This document shows positions 31,244 through 42,792 of a stretch of 64,000 nt of DNA, piece after piece. Origin of the DNA: Adiantum capillus-veneris (taxonomy: Eukaryota; Streptophyta; Polypodiopsida; Polypodiales; Pteridaceae); assembly GCA_014529385.2 (NCBI GenBank), contig CM043953.1:88652342-88716341 (forward strand), given 5' to 3'. Both the position numbers and the translations under genes were made by a program. Below the pieces are notes generated by a model. It ran no database searches. It saw only the letters and a list, made by a program, of their open reading frames with translations, and was not told the origin of the DNA. Position 1 is the first letter of the stretch; every line of letters begins with the position of its first letter.

Positions 31244-33700
31244 CATGGCACACCCCGGTGGTGGATTTCCCAGAAATCCAACTCGAATCCACATATCTCT
31301 TTATCAAAAAGAGATAGACAAAAATACTGAGTCTTTACCACCCTAAATTGCAGATCCTTCTTTGGCAACATCTTTAGGAAACACTTCATGAACAACGTGA
31401 TCTTCAGTAAACACTTGATCTCGAGCATCTGCAACAACTACAAAGTCCTGGTGAGGTGCACCCTCCATTAAAATATCTCCCACATTTGACTTCTAAACTT
31501 GATCATCATCCTGCAAAGTCTGAACAGAAACATCCACTAACTTCTTCAATGCAGAACCTGATCCAAACATATGTTCTTCCTCTTTATGCAACTCTTTTCC
31601 CTTGTAATCCTGCAACTACTCTAGATAAATCTGCTTCTCTTTCTTCAAGTGTTCCACTATCTCCAACAAATCAGCTTCATACGAACTGAAAAATCCTGCT
31701 TTCACAGTTTCATAAGGATATTTGACAACTGAATTCAATTTCTCTCTCATGGCCTTCCACACATCTTGCACTCCCTCTACGAATGGCTACTTGACCAAAT
31801 TCAGATCTCCTTCTTCCATAAGCACTCCAGTGACATTTACATCCTCTTGAGCCAACACCTGCTTCTCTAATTCCTGTAAAGGTTTTAACCTCCGTTGAAG
31901 AATCTCATTTTGTACCTGTATTTATGACAGAAATCTGATCCAATTCAGAATTAACTCTACTTTCTAGATCTTTTGTCCAATCTTGAAACATACCCAAGGA
32001 CAATTTAACCTTGGCTACTTCCTATTGATGTAGCTGTAACTGAAGCTGAATTTCCTCCTGATGTCTTTCTTTCATGTCCACTAGTTCCAATTTTAGAGTT
32101 TCCACTGATTCCGACTGCTACTGTAGAATGACTTTTGAAACATCAGAATCTTCTACACTTTGTAATTGATCTTCCATTTGCTGTTGCTGATTAGTGACAA
32201 AGCCATGTAAAGCCTTAAGCATTTTAAGAGCTGTTGGTACATCAGAAACATTAATTTCAGACTTTGATGCAGAACTTGGACCAACTACAGAGAAGTCCAA
32301 AGATTTGGCTACTTCATGCACAGAAGCATCCAATTTTCTCTTTTTAGGCATTGTGAAAGTCTTTCCTATAATCCTTCTTGGTGTTTGGGCATCAACATCT
32401 AGATTTTTCAATAGATCATCCATGAGTGAGTTATGCTCAGGACTAGCCAATACCATTTTTGCCTCTTGCTCACTATAACCTGCATCAATCAAATCTTGTA
32501 AAGTCTGCAGTTTGTCTCCACCACCTATAGTGATAGCTGATTTCTCAGATATTTTAATATGATCCTGTACTGGAGTTGACTCAAGACTAGGAGTCATAAC
32601 AGACACTGAAATCTTCCGTATATCCACTCTTTGAGAAAAAACAAGCAGAGCTGAAAGAAATGCTGATAGCCTGCTGCTACACTGTGTCTTCCTCTTATCC
32701 GGGCTGAAAATCTCTACATGGATTCTCTCATAAACCCAGCTAGCCCAGCTAACTTTACCCCCATTCTCAGCAAAACATAATGGTGCCCAAATGTCTTTAG
32801 AAATGTAGTCATACTTGGCTAGAATACAAACCCTTCCTCAGAACCACTTAAGTTGTTCTCTTCTACAATAGTCCACATTTTTTAACATGAAATATTGTCT
32901 ACCCCCTTCCCTTGGACCAAATTCTTTTTTCAAGTCTTCATCATAACATTTGGGTGCTTTAGTTATAGAGGTGAAAGGAAGTTGAAATACTTGTGCACCC
33001 ACACCCGAACTGAGATTTACCTTTTTCGATATAGCTCCTCTGGTCTTCCTCAATAGTTCCATTTGTGTCTTGGCATAGATTTCTGCCTTCCATTGACTCT
33101 AGGGAAGTGTAGCAAACTCATACAAGCGAGCTGCCTTCAACCATCTCTCATTGCGTTCTGTCTGATAGTCAATCTCCACTTTAAAATCTATGAATGGCTC
33201 CATGAGGCCCTGCAACATCTTGCTAGAGGATAAAGGAGCTATTTCCTCTTCTAGGAGCACTTCAACATCATCCTCTGGGCTGATCAGACACATCCACTCT
33301 TAGTGTGACACCTTTCCTGCGAGGGTGCAACTTACATGCATCACCCTGCTCATCATCTGACAAAGGTCTCATCATTGAACCTGCTTTTGCTTTAGGCATG
33401 GTGGGTGTAGAAGGAGAAGAAATCTTAAAGGGCTGCTGCAAATAAATGCAGGATCGGCTTACGTGATTCACACAAGCGCGGCAACGTCTAAAAGTGTGTG
33501 AGATGATTACTCCCTCCCTAACTCTTATGATAGCGCTTAGTGGAGAGCACTTTGCACGGTCTTCCACACCAACTTTGAATCCTAAATGTTTTTTAAATAA
33601 TCCAATAAGTTGCAATCCGATCTAGTATATTCCGAGCAAGCAGACTTCGAGCCAGTGAAATCTGACCTAGTATCTGACTGAAATCCCTGTATTATCTGAT
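31244..33700 (-). pseudogene. Additional ORF between integrase and LTR, element B
   Basis: Read 33700 to 31244. It is a chain of open pieces broken by stops. A basic N-terminal part lies at 33615-33268 (PKAKAGSMMRPLSDDEQGD). Next is RKTRGAISKKVNLSSG at about 33050, then the longest piece at 32627-32118. That piece contains GYSEQEAKMVLASP and PKKRKLDASVHE (resembling a nuclear localisation signal). Gln/Glu-rich, probably coiled-coil sequence follows, and the block VWKAMREKLNSVVKYPY is shared in form with element A. It lies just downstream of integrase, so it is an extra ORF of the retroelement. No enzyme motif is seen and the function is unknown. Confidence 0.6.
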
Positions 33701-33717
33701 GAAGGTTCATTAGTAAC

Positions 33718-34047
33718 CTACTCCACAATATTCAAAAAAATTCCAATAGCTTCATAGAAGGCAACATCTGGCAGAATAGGTTTAAGCCATTCCAAATGAG
33801 GTGGCTTTCCCTGAAAATTCTTTAACCTGAACCCATTGACAGGTTTATCCACTCTAGTATCAAATACATCTGCCACAATGAATGTTCCCATACCTAAATC
33901 CTTCATAATCTGATATGGTCCTTTATATCTCAAGTTCAGCTTTCCAGGCGGAGGACCCAACCTCGAGTTGTATAGCATAACCCAATCTTCCACCTGGAAA
34001 ACTTGAATTTGACATTCATGCTTACCCAAGCTTTCCTTCTTCTCCAC
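33718..34047 (-). pseudogene. pol: Gypsy integrase C-terminus, element B
   Basis: About 109 codons. VEDWVMLYNSRLGPPPGKLN then LRYKGPYQIMKDLGMGTFIV is the typical C-terminal integrase domain of Ty3/Gypsy elements with the GPY/F-type motif. FRLKNFQGKPPHLEWLKP follows. The rest of pol is missing: plus-strand sequence beyond about 34050 is unrelated, so the element is truncated there. The domain would bind DNA during integration. Confidence 0.85.
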
Positions 34048-34069
34048 TCGTTAGGGTGGGGTTGTTTAC

Positions 34070-34220
34070 TGATGATGAAAATTGGGAACAAGTCAAGGAC
34101 TTAAACTTCGCTGATGAGTTATGTCAGCAAGTTACTTTCATGGAAAGGGACAAGAGGTAATCTTTTGGTACATCTTTGTTGTAATAAACTCGTTTACCAT
34201 GCTCATGAGCGTTCTAAATG
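34070..34220 (+). repeat. Dispersed repeat R1, copy 1
   Basis: TGATGAGTTATGTCAGCAAG, TTACTTTCATGGAAAGGGAC and AAATGGAGTCT match 39625-39745 in order with moderate divergence. The repeat identity is unknown. Confidence 0.7.
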
Positions 34221-34393
34221 GAGTCTACACACTATGTTTGGATAGGAACCGGTACCATCAGATAGTTCCAAATGGACAACAATGTAGAAAATCAAGATGT
34301 TACTCTTGATTTCATTGAACCTCCTACTGAACCGGGTTCCGCTCAAATGAACTGTTGGATCCATGAGGGATGTTACGGTAGAAAACATTAGTG

Positions 34394-34665
34394 TTCTATG
34401 AAGATACCATCAATTGTGTTTTCGCGGACGAAAACGCTTCTCCAAGGGGGGAGTAATGTCAGGGCAATGATAGGACCAGTCAGGGCCAAGGGCCAAGACG
34501 AACATACAGTCAAGGGGGTCCCTACATTTAGAAGGCCAAGGGACTATATAGGGCATGGCTGGGTGGTGATGAGCATGTTCCAGTCCCCTTGTCTTACAAA
34601 AGCTTCCTCAAAAAACTCTCTCGATTCCCATCCCCCTCTGTTGTCTTATAATGGTATCAGAGCTC
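34394..34665 (+). mobile_element. PPT-LTR-PBS junction of a Gypsy-like element
   Basis: A frame ending GCGGACGAAAACGCTTCTCC, a purine run AAGGGGGGAGTAA (about 34444-34456), then TGTCAGGGC starts a ~190-bp LTR-like block with ACTATATAGGG. TGGTATCAGAGC (tRNA-iMet PBS, about 34653-34664) follows. Internal 3' sequence, LTR and internal 5' sequence are thus joined through one LTR. A CT/C tract at about 34746-34809 follows in the leader. Confidence 0.55.
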
Positions 34666-34743
34666 GAGGAGGAGAGAGCTATGGAGGAGGGGGAAAATCA
34701 CTCACATGTTTTTTTCATGGTGGCTCGATGATCTCTCTTTCTC

Positions 34744-34801
<58 letters not shown>

Positions 34802-37385
34802 CCCCCCCCTCTTTCTCTCTGGATATCTTGCCCTCTTGGCTCATGGGGGACGTGGTTGAGAAGGAGGTGAAGCATACCGACAAGACAACATGGGAAGCAA
34901 GGATTGGCTTTGGAACTCGAGAAGGAAAGAAAGGATCAATTGGGAACTCTATGCAGGCCCACTTAGGAATGGGGAAGGAGGTTGTGGGGTCGTTGGGGTT
35001 GCCTAGCCACGCTGAGAAAATCACGTTGATACGGAGTCGTGATAAGAAATGCAATGCTCTCCCTCTTGTTCTCTATTTTGGTGCACTGCAGATAGGAGCA
35101 CGCCATTTTTTTCTTCAAAGTGTTCACACTTGGAAGCCTAGATGAACCCTATATTGGACGAGGGTTGGTTCTTATGCAAGAAAGTCAATATTAGGGATAA
35201 ACCGGTAAAGTATGGAGTTCATGGCCATAAGGTGGCAGATGCAGCCAATGAGTAGAATTTTTTTGACATGGCCGTTTTCACAATTGCAAAAGTTAACACC
35301 ATTTTCAATTGATGATGATGTGTTCGATAGCCATGGAACCTCGACCACACAAATCATGCGGACACAAAAGATTGATGTTTATTTTGTAGGAGTACTACAA
35401 TCTGGAGAAAGATAGCACATCTATCTTTACAATAAGCTTTTGATATTTAATGTTGTGTGGATACATGCAAGGCATGTGTCTGGATTATAAAGCACAATTC
35501 AAGATATATTTATTGCTTGTTGTCGAATACAACAAGTCAGACACACAAGAAAATGGTCAATTAGGCATGTTGATCACAAGGAATTAAAAAGGTACACAGT
35601 TGCTTTTAAGAATATGCTCAATTGCTATGGTATGCAATAAGCATGTATGCTATTGTGAAAATTTCTTACATACTTGTTCAATTTAAGACATCACAATACA
35701 AGCAAGGCTTGTGAAAGCGACTGTGAACCACAAATTTATTGCAAAATAGTATTAGTAAAAAACCAACACAAGGTTTAAGACCACGATCAAACAAAAACTC
35801 TTGCTCCAAAGTGGTCAAGAGACAAAGGTAACAATTGGTAAGTTAGCCAATTGTAGTACTACAAGTACAAGCAAGGCTTGTGGCTTGTAAAGTCACCCTA
35901 TGCTAGCAGTATTGGGCAAACCTAGATATACTTTGTTTATACAATTACTATAAAAGTTTTTAAGCTCTTAGTCAGATACGTTACTCAACAAGGCTCAACA
36001 ATAACATAATTCATTTTTATTTTAAACTCTATTTAATATGAAAATTCCATACCAGGGACCGAGCAAGCCTCCATGAATTGTGCAAGACTCTCAGGAGCAT
36101 GGCTCCCTATGCCTCCGCATTGGGTGCTTGGTCCCTCGAAAACATTTATTGCTTGCTAGAGAGCAGCCACCACAAGTACAACGCACAATCATGTCATAGG
36201 AAGCTACGGCGTCAGTTGCCAAGGACAGTGGTTATAGTAATCAGTAAGTATGTTACGTTTAAGTTTAGTTTTGAACTTATTCACTTTTGCAAAATTTTAT
36301 ACAATGCCAACTTGATCATCATCGATCGAGTAGAGATTGGCAGTAAGACGAAATTCGATACCGAAGATTTCTTCGCTATCTCTTTGAAGATTGAGAAATC
36401 TAAGGATTATCCATAAGATATATGTTTCATCAAGGCCGACTTTCTTTACAAAAGGTCAACAAAGTCGACTTTATTTTTCTATGACATTGTAAATCTGCAA
36501 GAGTATCTGTTAGCTATGAGCACCAGAACTCCATGCGTACTTATGTGAAGCAAGGCTTCCATTTTGGAATTTGGTATTGCAGTTTCCAAAGTTTGGAATA
36601 TTCTCTTTGCATATAAACTTGGGGAAGCTTGCCAAGATGTCTGCAATTTTTTTCATCACACGAGGACGTGTATGATACATACACTAACTCATTCGCGCAG
36701 TACATATGGCTATGAGCCGGATTCGAGCGAACTACCAAAACTATGGCCACAAGTGGCTAACAAGGTTACTAAATTTTGAGTTATTCTTATTTCTTCTATA
36801 ATTCTGAAAAAAGATTTCTCAACTGTGCAAAGAAAAATGATTTGTCAGAACTCATGCGAAGCAAGGTGCCAAGGTATTATCGATTCACTTCAGATCAATG
36901 ACAATGGCACACATCTTTGGCACTTTGTGGATATAAGCTCACAGTTCATGTAGCGACGCATTGTGGTGTATCCATACGTGTGTAATCATGGAAGGCACGT
37001 ATACCAGGGTCTCACATGGTTGAGACTTTTATTGAATCCAAGGGCTTATTATTCTTTTTCTTAATATGTATGCATGGCGTACTAGTATGATGGATATATG
37101 GACATCCCATCACTGTATATGCTTCCACTACAAAACTAGCTACTCTATCAAGGACGAAGCAAGTTACTGATGTAAGTGCCATACTAATTCACTCAGGTAC
37201 ACTCACAACCACATACAAGGTAGGTGGGTCAAGATGTGCATCATGTTGTTTCTCTCTTTAAGAACGTTCCACATTGTCAAGCACATTGTTGTACACTTAT
37301 AAGATAAGCTACGACACAATCATTGTATGCATAGAGGCATACACAGGGGGCATCCCACACAATAGACTAAGGGGTTTTCCTCATA

Positions 37386-37469
<84 letters not shown>

Positions 37470-39580
37470 TCTCTACGAGAAAAGTGAAATTCGGACTGAG
37501 TGAAATTCGGCATAATTTTACTAAAACCTTTCTATGTTGATATGCTAACAAGAAGGGCTAAGATCCATGTGTTTTTGAAGGGCTAAGAGCCATCTATTTT
37601 GGAATGGCTAAGAGGCAGTTGTTGTATTCCACCAATGATTGTTTTCAAGATCAAACAATTTTATCTAGTTGAGTACCCATCGATTCTAATGGACAAGCAA
37701 GAGCGTTGCTATTACAAATTTTTTGGGTATTATCTTAGCACTACATATGTTAAGTATGAAAATCAAGTTGAGTTTTTGAACGTCTTAAAATCGTAAGGGC
37801 TTATTTCTACCAAGGTGTATAGATGAAGCCACCATTTTAGACAACACGGTTGTTCAAAAAAACCCAAATGTTATGGATTTTTGGGTCTAGTTGTGAATAC
37901 ATTTCCAACTTCAATGGATCTCTTATTTTATCTATAGCACTAAGAGTGTCTATACGAGTACAATTTTGGAGTATAACCCAGGTCGTGATTATTAAATCAC
38001 TTATTAAGTGTTGATGGTCAATTCTTGGAACCTTCACACTTGCACTTACAAGGAAAGAAGTCCACAAGCTGCCAAGGCGTAGTGGTTAATTTCAACTTCC
38101 AAAGTTGACTTCAATTACTATTGGCTTCTAGTTTGAGTAGTTTTCATGCAAAGTCTCACCAAGCGGTTAACCAAGGGGTTTGGATTGCCAAGGCAACACC
38201 CAGGGTTACCAGTTCCTATTTCTTGTTTTTCACTAATCTTTCCTGCAGTGTTTAGCATATAACTGATAACTACACCTTCAAAGCTGGTTTTATGATAAGG
38301 CACTTTCCAATTGATTTTTTTTTTGGGTTGCAAAGTGAGCGTAACTATGGGTAATTGAAGTTTATGTTCAACCTCCAGGTACACCTTTGATTTGGTTTAT
38401 TTCCATTTTTGAATATGCTTTGCTCGACTTTTTCAAGCCGGATGAATAAGATTGAATTCTTTCATCTATTTTTGCTCTTCAGAGAGATGACAAGGTCATG
38501 TAAGAGCCAAGAATTTTGGGCCATAATGTCCAAAATACATTTCTGCATTATGCAGCTATGGACCCACTTGCAAGGTTTGAATTGGCACATGTTGTCACAT
38601 GGGATACAACATGGTCTAGAAACTCAAGAAGTTCGGTTTAGCCAATGTGGAGTAGGTTAATGAGGATCCCTCTCACTCACATCATAGAGTGTTTGCATTT
38701 ACCTCCACACACAAGTACATATCGAAGGATATTCTTTTTTCAGACATCCTTACCTGAGACATATTCCACATGTGGAGAATATGAGTCTCTAGGACTGACA
38801 TTGGCACTTGCTATTTTAATTATGTGTTGCGATAAAGTCCTTAGGTGTTGGTCAAATCAGTTTATGAGACCATTTTGAGCACGTCGCATCAGGAACAATT
38901 TCCATGGCTAGAAATTTTCGGATACGTAGTAAGACTTGTTAAGCTACAAGTGTTGTTAAACAACTTTAACAAATGGTTGTTTATACATGTAGCAAGAGTT
39001 TGATGAACATGTATTATTTGTACCTAGGTGTGATTGATTTTCACATTCTATTATGGTCCAATGTCAAGAACATACATGGATATGCAGGTTCGGATCGGTT
39101 TTTGCTAAATGCATGCACACTAGGTGTTATGGGCTCTAGTGTTTAGCAAAGGCTGATTTGGAACGGCATGCACATTCATGACATAAATCTAACAATCACC
39201 CAATAGAGTTCATGTCTTGGTTTGAGTGCTTGTGGATCTTTCAAGTTAAGCAAGATGTTTATTCATAACATTGTTGATTTCTTAGCTTTTTTTTTAGTAA
39301 AGTGATCCCTATTTACCAGCGATTTTCGAAGACTGTCTGTAAACCATGGGAAGCACACCTCAATACTGTCAGTATCCTAGGGGATAGGCAAATTACAAAG
39401 TGGAATCTTGTGCTAAATGATATGCAAAGTGTGTACGGTAGCACTAAGCAATCCAATTTGAAAGCATTTATTGCTCTAGTTGGAGTTTGCTTACCATCAG
39501 CTAAAGCATAGGTTTAGTCTCTTCATGTAAAAGTCAGGTTCTCAACCTTGAATACTAGTTATGGTGGCATTGTTTATTGA
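34666..39580. other. No gene recognised
   Basis: Open frames are short and without family resemblance. The clear structure is simple sequence: CT then C at about 34746-34809, and a ~78-bp CT tract at about 37389-37467. Confidence 0.5.
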
Positions 39581-39624
39581 TACGCTGTTTACTGATGCAA
39601 TACAATAGCAAGTCAATTACTTAT

Positions 39625-39745
39625 ATTTTGTTGATAAGTTATGTCAAATAGTTACTTTCATGGAAAGTGAAAAGAGGTACTCTTTTGGGTACATCTTAGT
39701 TTGATAACTTGTTTAGCATACTCAAGTGATTTTTGAATGGAGTCT
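39625..39745 (+). repeat. Dispersed repeat R1, copy 2
   Basis: TGATAAGTTATGTCAAATAG, TTACTTTCATGGAAAGTGAA and GAATGGAGTCT are collinear with 34096-34220. The orientation is the same. Confidence 0.7.
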
Positions 39746-40119
39746 TGTCATAATAACTAATATCTAATTCTCCTAAATGATTTTCTCATGTGAAATAGAT
39801 CATTTAATATGGGGAAGTGCCAGGGGAGAAAAAGCTAGAATATTGGTTAAGCTAGCAAACCGACCACGGTCGGGATCCAAAGAAGGGAAAATAGGGATCT
39901 AAAGGGGGGCCCATATACAAAAGATCAATGTGCAACAAGGGGCTCCAAAGACCTTAGGGTTCAACCCATTAAGACTTCCAAAATGCTAAGGTTCCAAAAT
40001 TCAAAGGTAAGTCCAAATGGTCAAGCTTAGTGGAAATTGGATGCTTTGTGAGTGTACAAAAAGTCTTCAAGTGGTCCTAGGTTGATGAAGGCAAGCCCTT
40101 TTAGTAGGGGATGAGAGAG

Positions 40120-40155
<36 letters not shown>

Positions 40156-41360
40156 ATGCAAGCCCCTTTACACAAAGGGAATAAGGGACACATGTCAGCT
40201 CCCTAGCCCAGTTGCCCCCAAGGTGTACTCAAATCCTATTGGATGGCCATAGAGGTGGACCAATGAGAATTATTCTAGAGTAAATCTAGTTTAATTCATT
40301 TAAAACACTTGATAAAAGAATCAATAAGAATTAAGATCTCTAGAAGACTATTGGAGAGTCTCCCAAGGGGTCCAATGAGCATACAACAACCCAATGGCTT
40401 GCCTACTTCCTATTGGGTAGAAGACAAAGGGGTCCAATGAGAGTTTAGTTGAATTATTTAACTACGTAAAAATCTCACAAAAGAGGAAAGGGGGACACAT
40501 GTCACAAGGATATCACTTATGCCTCTTAATTCCTATTGGCTAAGCTTGTAAAGGTCCACCGGGGAGCCAACAGGAGAAATTAGCAAGAGGGGTCGACCAA
40601 GATGAGAGAGGGGGCTGATTTGTGAAGGCATTATCACACACACACTTACACAATCTCATGTGTGAAGCAAGAATACTCTCTCTCTCTCTTCTTCTCAAGC
40701 TTTAATGGAAAACTCATCACCTACTCCAAGCTGGTGAGAAGGGAGGCCTACACCAACAACTCTTGGCTCTGTGATGCAAATCCAACCAAGATCCAAGCTT
40801 CAATGCATGCTCATCTCCTCTACCATGCTAATTACTAAGATATGCTAAGCTTTTATGAGTGATTATGTGAGGAGATATACGTCTTTCTTGTAAGACTACT
40901 CCTTCTTCCTCTCAATCTAGTCTCATACCCTGCTAGCTCTCACCATCTTCAAAGGTGTGTGAGGTCTTGGGTCTGAGACCGTGAGGGAATTGATGTTGTG
41001 TTTTAAAAGTGTTTGCTTAGTGCTTGAAGCTTCCATCTTCATTGCACTAGCTAGTTATTGAAGGAACACAAAGAATTGTATTGTAAAATGTATCTCTTGA
41101 TGGGGGGAAACCTATAATACAAAGCCTTTTGGAAGGGGGTCCGGCTCCATGTAAATCAGGTCCTCAACTATTGTCAATAGCTTAATTTCTCTCTCTTTTG
41201 AAGTGTTGTTCATCCCAATCTAAATAGGTGTTATGCTTTTTGTTGCTCTCTCCATCCAAGAACTCTTGCTATGCTCATTAGGAATCTATTCTAATGAAAT
41301 GCTCACTATGTTTATGCTATTTTTCACTACAGTCAAGTTACTAGGCCATTAAATGTTACA
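39746..41360 (+). other. Possible LTR preceding a PBS; no gene
   Basis: No coding frame. It contains a CA tract (40122-40153). It ends AATGTTACA immediately before a tRNA-iMet-like PBS, so part of it may be a long LTR. The 5' limit and partner LTR were not found. Confidence 0.3.
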
Positions 41361-41361
41361 T

Positions 41362-41373
41362 TGGTAACAGAGC
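41362..41373 (+). other. Primer-binding-site-like sequence (tRNA-iMet)
   Basis: TGGTAACAGAGC has one mismatch to TGGTATCAGAGC. It lies one base after TTACA, the usual form of an LTR end. Confidence 0.45.
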
Positions 41374-42790
41374 ACAAGGTTTCTCTTTTCTTGCTCAAGA
41401 AGGGAGGTCCTCAAGCTAGGTAAATGGTTGGTATTATTAATTGCAATTGAGTAAGTAGAATAGGGATTTTTTAGCCTTGCAGTGTGTTTGTCTTTGTGCA
41501 GATAACGGGGCATCACCGTTGAGAGCTATGGCCTTAATAGTGGAGTCCTACGGGGCTTGCCTACGGCTTAACCACTATTGAGCTATTAGAAGCTTTGATA
41601 GCTTTGATTTTGCTAATGAGCAAGCTACTAATGATGCCCCTATGCTTCTTAACACTAGTTCTGTAATTGAACACTTAAGTGTCTTGAGACACTAAAGTGT
41701 TATGTTTTTCTACCAAGTATTGGCAATTTATTTGTCAAGCTAGAAAGAAGTTTTTAACACCTTGTTTCTACCATAGATTGGTTATGAGGGAAAGAAAACA
41801 CTGGATTTTTCTCCATATCAAAATACAATCTGTATGGAGTGAATTCTGGTAAGTTCTAAGACATAAATTTTAGTGAAATTTCAAGGTGTTTTGCTAAAAA
41901 AATCATAAAATGATTATATCTTTTTGTAGAGATGGCCTTTTTTATGTTTATAAAAGCCAAGTGTTAGCACTTCGTGTTAGAAAACAATGGAATGCACTTA
42001 AAAGATAAATTTTCAAGTCACATGCAAGCTATAGACATGATTTCTTACTTGAGCACGTGCTGAATAAGAGCATAATTTTGGTCTTCCAAAGGTCCCCTCG
42101 TGAAATTGGTACCGTTCTAGTGCAATTTGACAAAAACAAATGACTTTATAGGTTTAAAACAAGAAACTATGTATTTTTTGGGCTCCCTAACTCAATTAAA
42201 TCTCGTTTCTTGAACTCTATCTTGAATTCTTTATCGTGCAAAAACTCTTGAAAATCTTGAGTTCTCCATAATAACATTGAAACCAAGGTTTTAGACACCC
42301 CAATTGTGTATGTACCACGTACTTTGATACATTTAGTTGATCTACATGGAAAGTTTGATGCGTGAGTGTTGGACTTTACGACACTCCACCAATTGTAAGT
42401 TAATAGACTTTGACTCTTATGCTCATCTCAATCCAGCATATTGAGCAACATGACTTTAGATATGCTCAACTCTTCTAGCTTGAGCATAAGCCTAATAACT
42501 ATGACTCTTAGCACAGAGTTTAATATGATTTGAAGCTTTGGAACTAATGCTTTGCTCATTTTATGGCTCAGCAACTCGACTCTGACTATGCCAAAGAGTA
42601 TTTTTTGCACCCTGGCGACTTAAATTTTCACATTCTTGTGCTTACTACAAACATTTCTTCATGTAAATGTAAGCTTGAATCCTCAAAAAGAGGATTAGTG
42701 AAGGACCAAGTTGACATTGAAGGTTTCTTTTGCCATACCTTTTTTATCATCTTTGAATTTGCATTCTTGCTGGTTGGGTTGTCCTTCTTT
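41374..42790. other. No gene recognised
   Basis: AT-rich sequence without convincing frames. It may be the decayed internal region of the element whose PBS lies at 41362. Confidence 0.4.
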
Positions 42791-42792
42791 GA

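Noticed and set aside
36078-36416. A 112-codon plus-strand frame
   Set aside because: No motif or family resemblance, and isolated in AT-rich DNA. Not distinguishable from chance.
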